Shown here in pieces: positions 1-6,535 of a DNA stretch of 6,535 nt. Below the pieces are notes generated by a model. The model had not been told where the DNA came from, searched no databases, and was given only the letters and a program-made list of their open reading frames with translations. Made by a program: the position numbers and the translations under genes. The first letter of the stretch is position 1, and each line of letters starts with the position of its first letter. This DNA comes from Pseudomonadota bacterium (GTDB lineage: Bacteria > Pseudomonadota > Alphaproteobacteria > Caulobacterales > Caulobacteraceae): positions 1-6,535 of the forward strand of contig JAEYUE010000180.1 of NCBI GenBank assembly GCA_023433655.1, in the 5' to 3' direction.

Positions 1-1094
<1,094 letters not shown>

Positions 1095-1150
1095 GAGAGC
1101 GCGACAGGGTGAAGGAAGCCGCCCGCGCGCTCAAGCCGCAGACGCGCGTC

Positions 1151-1179
1151 TTGCACAGGCTTGGCGGCGCTGCGACAAG
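1151..1179 (+). promoter_or_regulatory. Weak candidate promoter for the riboswitch-receptor transcript
   Basis: TTGCAC at 1151-1156 resembles a -35 box (consensus TTGACA). After a 17-nt gap, GACAAG at 1174-1179 is a poor -10 box. Transcription would then begin near 1186, about where the aptamer begins, and that position is the main reason to list it. The match is weak, and the start may really lie a few bases upstream so that the whole P1 stem is included. The mutS promoter on the opposite strand must also lie between 1095 and about 1180, but I could not pick it out. Confidence 0.22.
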
Positions 1180-1182
1180 CGG

Positions 1183-1339
1183 GGCAGGCGGTTAAGGGAA
1201 CGCGGTCGAACACCGCGGCTGTGCCCGCAACTGTAGGCGGCGAGAGCGTCGTCCGATCCGGGGTTCGCCCCCGGCGCCACTGGGAAACCGGGAAGGCGTG
1301 GACCCCGCTTGTCGACCCGCAAGCCAGGAGACCTGGCCG
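1183..1339 (+). ncRNA. Cobalamin (B12) riboswitch aptamer
   Basis: This cis-acting RNA binds a cobalamin and normally lowers expression of the downstream gene when B12 is plentiful. The conserved core is visible in order. AAGGGAA at 1194-1200 is followed by a perfect 6-bp hairpin, CGCGGT/ACCGCG at 1201-1217. CTGTGCCCGCAACTGTA follows at 1219-1235, then a variable stem (about 1258-1274) closed by a UUCG loop. The CCACTGGGAAACCGGGAAGGCG block spans 1277-1298. The classic B12 box runs from 1314 to 1338 (GACCCGCAAGCCAGGAGACC, then TGGCC). The outer helix can form between GGCAGG (1183-1188) and CCTGGCC (1332-1338) with one bulged base. It lies about 147 nt ahead of a BtuB-like receptor start codon on the same strand, the usual arrangement. 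The exact outer ends are approximate. Confidence 0.95.
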
Positions 1340-1485
1340 CCGACGTCGTCCGTCGCTGCCCGGGACTAGGCAGGGGCGCGGTGAACCGTCGTGACGACCC
1401 GGTCCCAGCGTCGCCCCGCACGGGCGGGCCGGTCGTCAGCCAGTCGCCGCGGCGCGCTCGCGCGGGGACAGACGGAGCCCATCCC
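1340..1485 (+). promoter_or_regulatory. Expression platform and leader between aptamer and receptor start
   Basis: About 146 nt separate the B12 box from the receptor ATG. Small inverted repeats are present: CTGCC/GGCAG (1356-1360 with 1369-1373), GGGAC/GTCCC (1362-1366 with 1402-1406), GTCG/CGAC (1388-1391 with 1395-1398) and GCGC/GCGC (1452-1455 with 1460-1463). The first two overlap, so they are mutually exclusive and could be alternative states. No hairpin is followed by a run of T, so an intrinsic terminator is not supported and control of translation is more likely. A Shine-Dalgarno-like GGAG lies at 1474-1477, 8 nt ahead of the ATG. I could not identify a clear anti-Shine-Dalgarno strand, so the switching mechanism is not resolved. 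Confidence 0.5.
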
Positions 1486-3318
1486 ATGAGACGAGCCCTC
1501 CTCCTGACCACGGCTGCGGCCGTGCTGCTTCCCCTGTCCGCCCACGCGCGGACGCCCGACGACCCGGCCGACCCGCTGGACGAGGTGGTGGTCACCGCCA
1601 CCCGCCTGCCGGCCATCGCCCATGACACGCCCGGCGCCCGGGTGCTGGACCGCGACGCCATCGACCGCCGCGGCGCCGTCTTCGCCGCCGACATCCTGTC
1701 CGACGTGCCGGGGCTGTCGGTGGTCCGTTCGGGCGCCTTCGGCGGCGTCGCCCAGGTGCGCATCCGCGGGGCCGGCCCCGGCAAGACCCTCGTCCTCGTC
1801 GACGGCGCCCCGGTCAACGACCCCGCCGAGGTCAATGGCGCCTTCGACTTCGGCGGCTTCGACCTCGCCGACGTCGAGCGCATCGAGGTGCTGTCCGGCC
1901 CGCAGTCCTCCCTGTGGGGCTCGGACGCCATCGGCGGGGTGATCGCCTTCGCCACCCGCGAGACCGACGGCCTGGCGGTGGATCTCGAGGCAGGCGCTTT
2001 CGACTCCCGTCGGGGCCGTCTGGCCGTCGGGACGGTCGGCGAGGACAGGGCGCTCGGCGCCTGGGTGTCGCATGTGACCGCCGACGGCATCTCCGCCGCC
2101 GACGCCCGCGACGGAAACCCCGAGCGCGACGGCCTGGCCTCCACCACCGCCGGGGCCAAGGGCCGCTACGCCTTTTCGCCAGAGGTTTCCGTGGACGGCT
2201 CCCTGCGCTGGACCGACGCCGAGGTCGATCTCGACGGCTACCCCGCCCCGGCCTTCGCCCTCGCCGACACGCCCGACCGGCAGACGAGCGAGCAGTGGTC
2301 GGGCGTGGCGCGTCTGAAGCTGTCCGCCCTCGGCCTGCGGCACCAGTTCAGCCTCTCGGCCCACGACATCAGCCGCGAGACCGTGTCGGATTTTCCATCG
2401 GTCTTCGACGCCTCGCGTCACGCCTGGCGCTGGCAGGCGGAAGGCTCGGCGCGCGGCGTCGACTTCGTCGTCGGCGCCGAGCGCGAGGACACGGAAGGCC
2501 GTCTCTCGACAGGCCTGACCGGCGAGCTCGGGACGACCTCCGCCTTCGCCACCGCCCGGGTCAAGCCGATCGAACGCCTCAGCCTGACCGGCGCCCTGCG
2601 CCACGACGCCACCGACGACTTCGGCGCAAGGACGACCGGCCGTCTTTCGGCCGCCTTCGACGCCGGCGCGGGCGTGATCCTGTCCGCCGCCTGGGGCACG
2701 GGTTTCAAGGCCCCGTCGATCAGCCAGGCGGTCTGCGACTTCTGCTTCGCCCCGCAGCCGTGGCCGCGACTGGCCCCCGAAACCGCCGAGGGGTGGGAGA
2801 CGGCGATCGGCTGGCGCTCGTCCAACGGGCGGCTGGAGGGGCGCGCCACCGTCTATCGGCTGCGGGTCGAGGACCAGATCGACTGGGTCGCCGGCCGCTA
2901 CGTCAACATCGCCGAGACCGCGACCGACGGCGTCGAGCTGGAAGGCCGCGCCCGCCTCCCCGGCGGATTCGACCTGACCGTGGCCTGGGGCTGGACCGAC
3001 GCCCGCGACGAGACCAGCGGGGACCGGCTGCTGCGCGTGCCGGAACACGCCGGCTCGGCGACACTGGGCTGGAGCGGCGAGCGGCTGACCGCCGCCCTCA
3101 CCGTCCGCGCCGAAAGCGACCAGGCCGATTCCGACGGCTTCGCGGCCGTGGAGCGCAAGGGCTTCGTCACCGCCAATCTGACCGGGTCGTACGCCCTGAC
3201 CGGCGCCGTCACCCTGACGGCTCGGATCGAGAACCTCGCCGACGAAGGCTATCAGCAGGTCTTCGGCTACGGCGAACCGGGCCGGTCCGGCTACCTCGGG
3301 CTCAGGCTGCGCTACTGA
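1486..3318 (+). CDS. btuB: BtuB-like TonB-dependent outer-membrane cobalamin receptor
   Basis: The product is a 610-residue outer-membrane receptor predicted to import cobalamin using TonB-ExbBD energy. Residues 1-21 (MRRALLLTTAAAVLLPLSAHA) form a signal peptide ending in AHA. The TonB box follows directly as DEVVVTATR (32-40). The plug domain (about 45-160) contains DILSDVPGLSVVRSG, QVRIRG, KTLVLVDGAPVNDP and ERIEVLSGPQSSLWGSDAIGGVI (132-153). The rest is the 22-strand barrel, with the family's GFKAPS motif at 406-411. The chain ends in an aromatic residue (LGLRLRY), as outer-membrane assembly needs. The length is close to E. coli BtuB (614). The start at 1486 is chosen because it gives the signal peptide and follows GGAG; an open frame further upstream overlaps the riboswitch. 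The upstream aptamer supports cobalamin or a related corrinoid as substrate. No BtuC, BtuD or BtuF gene is adjacent. A CDFC cysteine pair (417, 420) is unusual. Confidence 0.92.
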   Translation: MRRALLLTTAAAVLLPLSAHARTPDDPADPLDEVVVTATRLPAIAHDTPGARVLDRDAIDRRGAVFAADILSDVPGLSVVRSGAFGGVAQVRIRGAGPGKTLVLVDGAPVNDPAEVNGAFDFGGFDLADVERIEVLSGPQSSLWGSDAIGGVIAFATRETDGLAVDLEAGAFDSRRGRLAVGTVGEDRALGAWVSHVTADGISAADARDGNPERDGLASTTAGAKGRYAFSPEVSVDGSLRWTDAEVDLDGYPAPAFALADTPDRQTSEQWSGVARLKLSALGLRHQFSLSAHDISRETVSDFPSVFDASRHAWRWQAEGSARGVDFVVGAEREDTEGRLSTGLTGELGTTSAFATARVKPIERLSLTGALRHDATDDFGARTTGRLSAAFDAGAGVILSAAWGTGFKAPSISQAVCDFCFAPQPWPRLAPETAEGWETAIGWRSSNGRLEGRATVYRLRVEDQIDWVAGRYVNIAETATDGVELEGRARLPGGFDLTVAWGWTDARDETSGDRLLRVPEHAGSATLGWSGERLTAALTVRAESDQADSDGFAAVERKGFVTANLTGSYALTGAVTLTARIENLADEGYQQVFGYGEPGRSGYLGLRLRY

Positions 3319-4216
3319 CCCGGCGGGGTCCGGCGGCCGTCACGGCGGTCGCCGGCTCCAGCTGAAGGGCGGCCCAGTCCAGCGCCGGGGTCGGGGCGTT
3401 GGCGGCCGCCACCACGGCGCGCAGTTCGGCGGCCGAGGCGACGCTGGCGACGACGGCCGACACCTCGGGGAGGCCCATGACATAGGCCAGGGTGGCCTGC
3501 ATCGGGTCGACCCGGGCCTCGGCCAGCCGGCGGCGGATGCGCGACAGCGCGTGGGCGTGGCCGGCCATTTCGGGCGGCAGGGGCTCGCCGCTGATGAACA
3601 GCAGGCCGTCGGCGAACACCGAGGTGGCGTGGACGGCCACGCCCAGCCCGGCCAGTTCCGACAGCACGCCGGCGTGCTGGGCGCGCTGGTCCAGCAGATT
3701 GATCGGCAGTTCGACGAGGTCCGGCTCGAAACGCCGCGCCAGAAGGGCGGGCCCATCCTCGAGCGTGGCGCGGAAGCCGATGCGGCGGAACAGCCCGCGC
3801 GCCTTCAGGGTCTGCAGCCGGTCCCAGAGGGCGCGGCCCTCGGCCCCCGCGAGGTCGTCGGCTCCCGAAACCAGCAGGGCGTCGCCGCGCGGCAGGCCGA
3901 GCCGTTCCAGCGACCGCCGCGCCCGGGCCTCGACGCGGTCAACGCCCTCGGTGATCGGCACGGTGCGGACCGTGACCTGGAAGGGTGAGGGGAAGGGCCA
4001 GGCCTGACCCAGCCGCCGTTCGCCGTCGCCGTCCGGCTTGGTGGCGACAAGGGTCACCCCGGCGTCGGCGGCCGTCTGCAGCAGGAAGCGAAGCGCCTCC
4101 TCGCGCGCGCCCGCCGGCAGGGGCGCGTAGGCGTTGGCGTTCACCGCGCGCGCGGGTTCGTGCACGACCGCGACGGCCAGCTTGTCGATCGGAGAGGGCG
4201 CGCGGTTGGGGAGCAC
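3302..4216 (-). CDS. Aldo/keto reductase-fold protein lacking the catalytic tetrad
   Basis: This 304-residue protein has the aldo/keto reductase (TIM barrel) layout but is probably not an ordinary oxidoreductase. Family-like segments are RRSLERLGL (100-108), LWDRLQTLKARGLFRRIGF (130-148), ELPINLLDQR (169-178), GVAVHATSVFADGLL (192-206) and the C-terminal PEVSAVVASVASAAELR. They resemble the subgroup found in sugar and flagellin-modification clusters. The usual Asp and Tyr of the LDTAxxYGxSExxLG motif align with V57 and D62 (in LVATKPDGDGERRLG, 56-70). The usual Lys aligns with R84 and the His of LLLHxxDDL with S117. The glycine of the C-terminal cofactor loop is also changed. The protein begins with a GTG codon at 4216. 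No good Shine-Dalgarno precedes it and no upstream ATG is in frame, so the start is uncertain. The frame is intact and its composition matches neighbouring genes. It has no evident operon partner. Its actual function is unknown. Confidence 0.8.
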   Translation of the reverse strand: MLPNRAPSPIDKLAVAVVHEPARAVNANAYAPLPAGAREEALRFLLQTAADAGVTLVATKPDGDGERRLGQAWPFPSPFQVTVRTVPITEGVDRVEARARRSLERLGLPRGDALLVSGADDLAGAEGRALWDRLQTLKARGLFRRIGFRATLEDGPALLARRFEPDLVELPINLLDQRAQHAGVLSELAGLGVAVHATSVFADGLLFISGEPLPPEMAGHAHALSRIRRRLAEARVDPMQATLAYVMGLPEVSAVVASVASAAELRAVVAAANAPTPALDWAALQLEPATAVTAAGPRRVSSAA

Positions 4217-4304
4217 CGCCGGACTGTGACTGTGAAAGTTTAAGGCCCCCCTTCCGAGACCTTGACCGAATCTTACCGCCGGAACGGCGCTCGCCCGTTT
4301 TGGG
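4217..4304. other. Short intergenic gap between recQ and the aldo/keto reductase-like gene
   Basis: This 88-bp stretch lies downstream of recQ and upstream of the aldo/keto reductase-like gene, both on the minus strand. It contains a 5-bp perfect inverted repeat, CGCCG-GAA-CGGCG (4277-4289), with no T-run after it in the recQ direction, so it is not a convincing terminator. On the minus strand TTAAAC (4243-4238) could be a -10 element and would give a leader of about 15 nt before the GTG, but no -35 box is clear. A tandem GACTGT GACTGT sits at 4222-4233. Whether the downstream gene has its own promoter or is read through from recQ cannot be decided from the sequence. Confidence 0.4.
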
Positions 4305-6215
4305 TCAGTTCGCGCCCTGCGCCAGCGCCGTCAGTACGCCCGCGCCATACCGGTCCAATTTGGTCTGACCGACGCCCGGAATATGCGCCAGACGCTCGAG
4401 GTCGCCCGGTTCGGCCAGGGCGATCTCCAGCAGGGTGCGGTCCTGGAAGATGACGTAGGGCGGCACCCGCTGCTCGGCCGCCCGTTCGCGCCGCCAGGCC
4501 CTGAGCGCCTCGAACCGGGCGCGTACGTCGGCATCCATCGATTCGAGGGCGGCGTTGCGCCCCTCGCCGCTCCGCGATCGCTGGCGCGGATTGCCCGAGC
4601 GGGTGTTGGGGTCGAAGCGCGACGGGGCGCGGCGCACCTCGATGGTCCGCTCGCCGCGGTACACCGCCCGCACCGCCGCCGGCTCGCCCAGTCTGACCAG
4701 GGGTTTTCCCTCGTTGGGATCCTCGACCAGCAGGCCCTCGAACATCAGGTGGTCGAGCACGTCCCGCCAGCCGTTCGGCGACAGGTCGCGACCCACGCCC
4801 CAGGTGGACAGTCCCTCCTCCCACGGCTGGACGTCCTTCGTCCGGCCGGTCAGGTGGTCGACGATGCGGCCGCGGCCGAAGCGCTGGTCCAGACGCTGCA
4901 CCGCCGCCAGCGCCTTCTGCGCGGCCACGGTGGCGTCGTGCAGCTGCGGCGGGTCCAGGCAGATGTCGCAGACGCCGCACGGCTCCGCCTCCGCCTCGCC
5001 GAAATAGCGCCGCACCGCCTGCGGACGGCAGGTCGCCCCGTCCAGCATGGCGAACAGCTGGCGCGCCTTCCTGACCTGCACCGCCTTGACCTCCTCGGCC
5101 ATCGGCCGGCTGTCGAGCCGGCGCAGGGTCCAGGCGATGTCCGAGGGGCCGTACAGGGTGATGCCCTCCGCCGGGTCGCCGTCGCGCCCCGCCCGGCCGA
5201 TCTCCTGCCAGTAGGCCTCCAGCGAGCCCGGCGGATCGGCATGGATGACGAAACGGACGTCGGCCTTGTCGACGCCCATGCCGAAGGCGATGGTCGCCAC
5301 CATCACCGCCCCATCCTCGGCGAGGAAGCGCTCCAGTCGCCGGTCGCGCTCGCGGGCCTCCATGCCGGCGTGGTAGGCGATGGCGTTGGCGCCCGCGTCG
5401 CGCAGGGCCTCGGCCACCCGCTCGCAGCCGTCGCGGCTGCCGCAATAGACCACCCCCGACCTGCCGCGCCGTTGCCGCACCAGTTCGATCACCGCCTCGT
5501 CGGTGCGGGCCCGCGAGCCGTTGGCCTTGCGCAGGGCTGACAGCTGCAGGTTCGGACGGGCGAAGCTGTCGACCACGATGCGCGCCTCGCCCAGACGCAG
5601 CGAGCGGACGATGTCCTCCCGCGTGCGGGCGTCGGCGGTGGCGGTGACGGCGATGCGCGGCACGCCCGGGAACAGTTCGGCCAGCCGCCCCAAGGTCCGG
5701 TAGTCCGGTCGGAAGTCGTGTCCCCATTGCGAGACGCAGTGCGCCTCGTCGATGGCGATCAGCGACAGGGGCAGATCATGCAGCCGGTCGATCAGGTGCG
5801 GCTGGGCCAGTCCCTCGGGCGAGACATAGAGCAGGTCCAGCTGGCCGGCGCGGGCCGCGCGCCAGATTTCCGAGCGGTCGTCCAGCGACACGCCGGAATC
5901 CAGCCGCGCCGCCGCCACGCCCTGCTGCTTCAGCGCCTCGACCTGGTCGGTCATCAGGGCGATCAGCGGCGACACCACCAGGCCGAGGCCCGGGCGCAGC
6001 ATGGCGGGAATCTGGTAGCAGACGCTCTTGCCGCCGCCGGTCGGCAGCACGGCCAGCACGTCGCGCCCGGCCAGCACCTCGGCGACCACCTCGGCCTGTC
6101 GTCCGCGGAAATCGGCATGGCCCCAGACCCGCTCCAGCGTCGCGCGCGCCTGCTCCAGGGACAGGGGGACGTCGGCGAGGATCGAGTCGGCGGGCATCGC
6201 CGCCTTGTGCCTCAT
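4305..6215 (-). CDS. recQ: ATP-dependent DNA helicase RecQ
   Basis: RecQ is a 3'-5' superfamily 2 helicase that acts in recombination and replication-fork repair. The 636 residues include every expected part. Motif 0 is FRGRQ (36-40). Walker A is PTGGGKS (58-64), and motif II is DEAHC with the aromatic loop SQWGHDFRP (156-170). Motif III is TATAD (191-195), motif V includes ATIAFGMGVDK (307-317), and motif VI is QEIGRAGRDG (337-346). The zinc-binding cysteines are C396, C413, C416 and C419 (PCGVCDICLDPP). A winged-helix domain spans about 425-527 and a single HRDC domain about 561-636 (VPPYVIFQDRTLLEIA). The length is close to E. coli RecQ (about 610). An arginine- and serine-rich linker (528-553) joins the last two domains. 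The start may be the ATG at 6215 or the ATG at 6197 (residue 7), which has a nearer AAGG. The gene starts 21 nt after the OsmC-like gene, suggesting one transcript. Confidence 0.98.
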   Translation of the reverse strand: MRHKAAMPADSILADVPLSLEQARATLERVWGHADFRGRQAEVVAEVLAGRDVLAVLPTGGGKSVCYQIPAMLRPGLGLVVSPLIALMTDQVEALKQQGVAAARLDSGVSLDDRSEIWRAARAGQLDLLYVSPEGLAQPHLIDRLHDLPLSLIAIDEAHCVSQWGHDFRPDYRTLGRLAELFPGVPRIAVTATADARTREDIVRSLRLGEARIVVDSFARPNLQLSALRKANGSRARTDEAVIELVRQRRGRSGVVYCGSRDGCERVAEALRDAGANAIAYHAGMEARERDRRLERFLAEDGAVMVATIAFGMGVDKADVRFVIHADPPGSLEAYWQEIGRAGRDGDPAEGITLYGPSDIAWTLRRLDSRPMAEEVKAVQVRKARQLFAMLDGATCRPQAVRRYFGEAEAEPCGVCDICLDPPQLHDATVAAQKALAAVQRLDQRFGRGRIVDHLTGRTKDVQPWEEGLSTWGVGRDLSPNGWRDVLDHLMFEGLLVEDPNEGKPLVRLGEPAAVRAVYRGERTIEVRRAPSRFDPNTRSGNPRQRSRSGEGRNAALESMDADVRARFEALRAWRRERAAEQRVPPYVIFQDRTLLEIALAEPGDLERLAHIPGVGQTKLDRYGAGVLTALAQGAN

Positions 6216-6236
6216 TTGTTCCGGCCTGTGAACGCC

Positions 6237-6535
6237 TCAGCGAGTCTCCACCGTCACCGTCGCCCGGATGGAATTGGCGACGTAGCAGGCCTCGTGGGCG
6301 CGGTGATGCAGCTGGTCCAGCACCGTCTTCGACGGCGTCTCGCCGGAGAAATCGACCTGCGGCCGCAGGGTGACGGCGGTGATCGACACCCGTCCGCGCT
6401 CGTCCCTGGCCAGAACGCCCAAGGCCTCGTCGAGATAGCGGTCGACCACCAGTCCCTCCTTCCGCGCATAGGCGAGGAAGAACAGCATGTGACAACTGGA
6501 CACGGCCGCGACCAGCGCCTCCTCCGGGTCGACAG
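6237..6535 (-). CDS. OsmC/Ohr-family peroxiredoxin-like protein, C-terminal part (runs off right edge)
   Basis: Proteins of this family reduce organic or inorganic hydroperoxides in the cytoplasm with a pair of cysteines. The visible part is 98 complete codons plus a TGA stop at 6239-6237. It begins with VDPEEALVAAVSSCHMLFFLAYARKEG, which matches the helix carrying the first, peroxidatic cysteine (codon 6494-6492). The second cysteine is in HEACYVANSIR (codon 6287-6285). TLRPQVDFSGE in between fits the strand region of the fold. The SSCHM form differs from classical OsmC and Ohr, so this belongs to the broader OsmC-like group and I give no symbol. The start codon and roughly the first third of a typical 140-155-residue protein lie beyond the window. 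The frame stays open to the edge, so the GTG at 6503 is an internal valine, not the start. It lies 21 nt upstream of recQ and is probably co-transcribed with it. Confidence 0.9.
   Translation of the reverse strand, partial: VDPEEALVAAVSSCHMLFFLAYARKEGLVVDRYLDEALGVLARDERGRVSITAVTLRPQVDFSGETPSKTVLDQLHHRAHEACYVANSIRATVTVETR

Noticed and set aside
1309..1485. Open frame in phase with the receptor that extends upstream to 1309, inside the B12 box
   Set aside because: It would begin within the riboswitch aptamer, encodes no signal peptide at its start and shows no protein family features. The ATG at 1486 gives a clean signal peptide and has GGAG before it.
1366..3048. 560-codon open frame antisense to the receptor gene
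   Set aside because: GC-rich coding DNA commonly leaves long stop-free antisense frames. The translation is Gly/Ala/Arg-rich with no recognisable domain, while the sense strand encodes a clear TonB-dependent receptor.
4222..4233. Tandem GACTGT GACTGT considered as an operator
   Set aside because: It is a two-copy 6-bp repeat with no symmetry and no known regulator match, so chance is a sufficient explanation.
4277..4301. Hairpin CGCCG-GAA-CGGCG followed on the plus strand by TCGCCCGTTTT, considered as a terminator
   Set aside because: The stem is only 5 bp and the short T-run lies on the plus strand, where no gene reads towards it. In the recQ direction there is no T-run.
4383..5540. 385-codon open frame on the plus strand antisense to recQ, and the 484-codon alternate frame at 4273-5727 on the minus strand
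   Set aside because: Both are shadows of recQ. They lack domains and have the composition expected of out-of-frame GC-rich sequence.

Overview
The window looks like chromosomal DNA of a GC-rich alphaproteobacterium. The codons are strongly biased to G or C in the third position. The gene families (a riboswitch-controlled BtuB-like receptor, and an OsmC protein of the SSCHM type) would fit Caulobacterales such as Brevundimonas. That placement is an impression from protein style and base composition, not a database result. I see no insertion sequence, phage gene, tRNA, rRNA or CRISPR array.

Layout from left to right: (1) 1-1094, minus strand, is the N-terminal part of mutS (mismatch repair), running off the left edge. 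(2) 1095-1485 is a divergent intergenic region. It holds a well-conserved cobalamin riboswitch on the plus strand (about 1183-1339) and a roughly 146-nt expression platform. (3) 1486-3318, plus strand, is a BtuB-like TonB-dependent outer-membrane receptor, the gene the riboswitch controls. (4) 3302-4216, minus strand, is an aldo/keto reductase-fold protein that overlaps the receptor gene tail to tail by 17 bp. All four canonical catalytic positions of the family appear to be replaced in it. (5) 4305-6215, minus strand, is a complete recQ helicase. (6) 6237-6535, minus strand, is the C-terminal part of an OsmC-family peroxiredoxin-like protein that runs off the right edge and sits 21 nt upstream of recQ.

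The functional units are separate. mutS and recQ serve DNA repair. The OsmC protein is probably co-transcribed with recQ and would handle organic hydroperoxides. The riboswitch and receptor form a self-contained B12-uptake control unit with no other cobalamin gene in view. The aldo/keto reductase-like gene has no obvious pathway partner here. The least ordinary element is this apparently non-catalytic aldo/keto reductase homologue. The rest is recognisable biology, and I do not see convincing evidence of a wholly new system.
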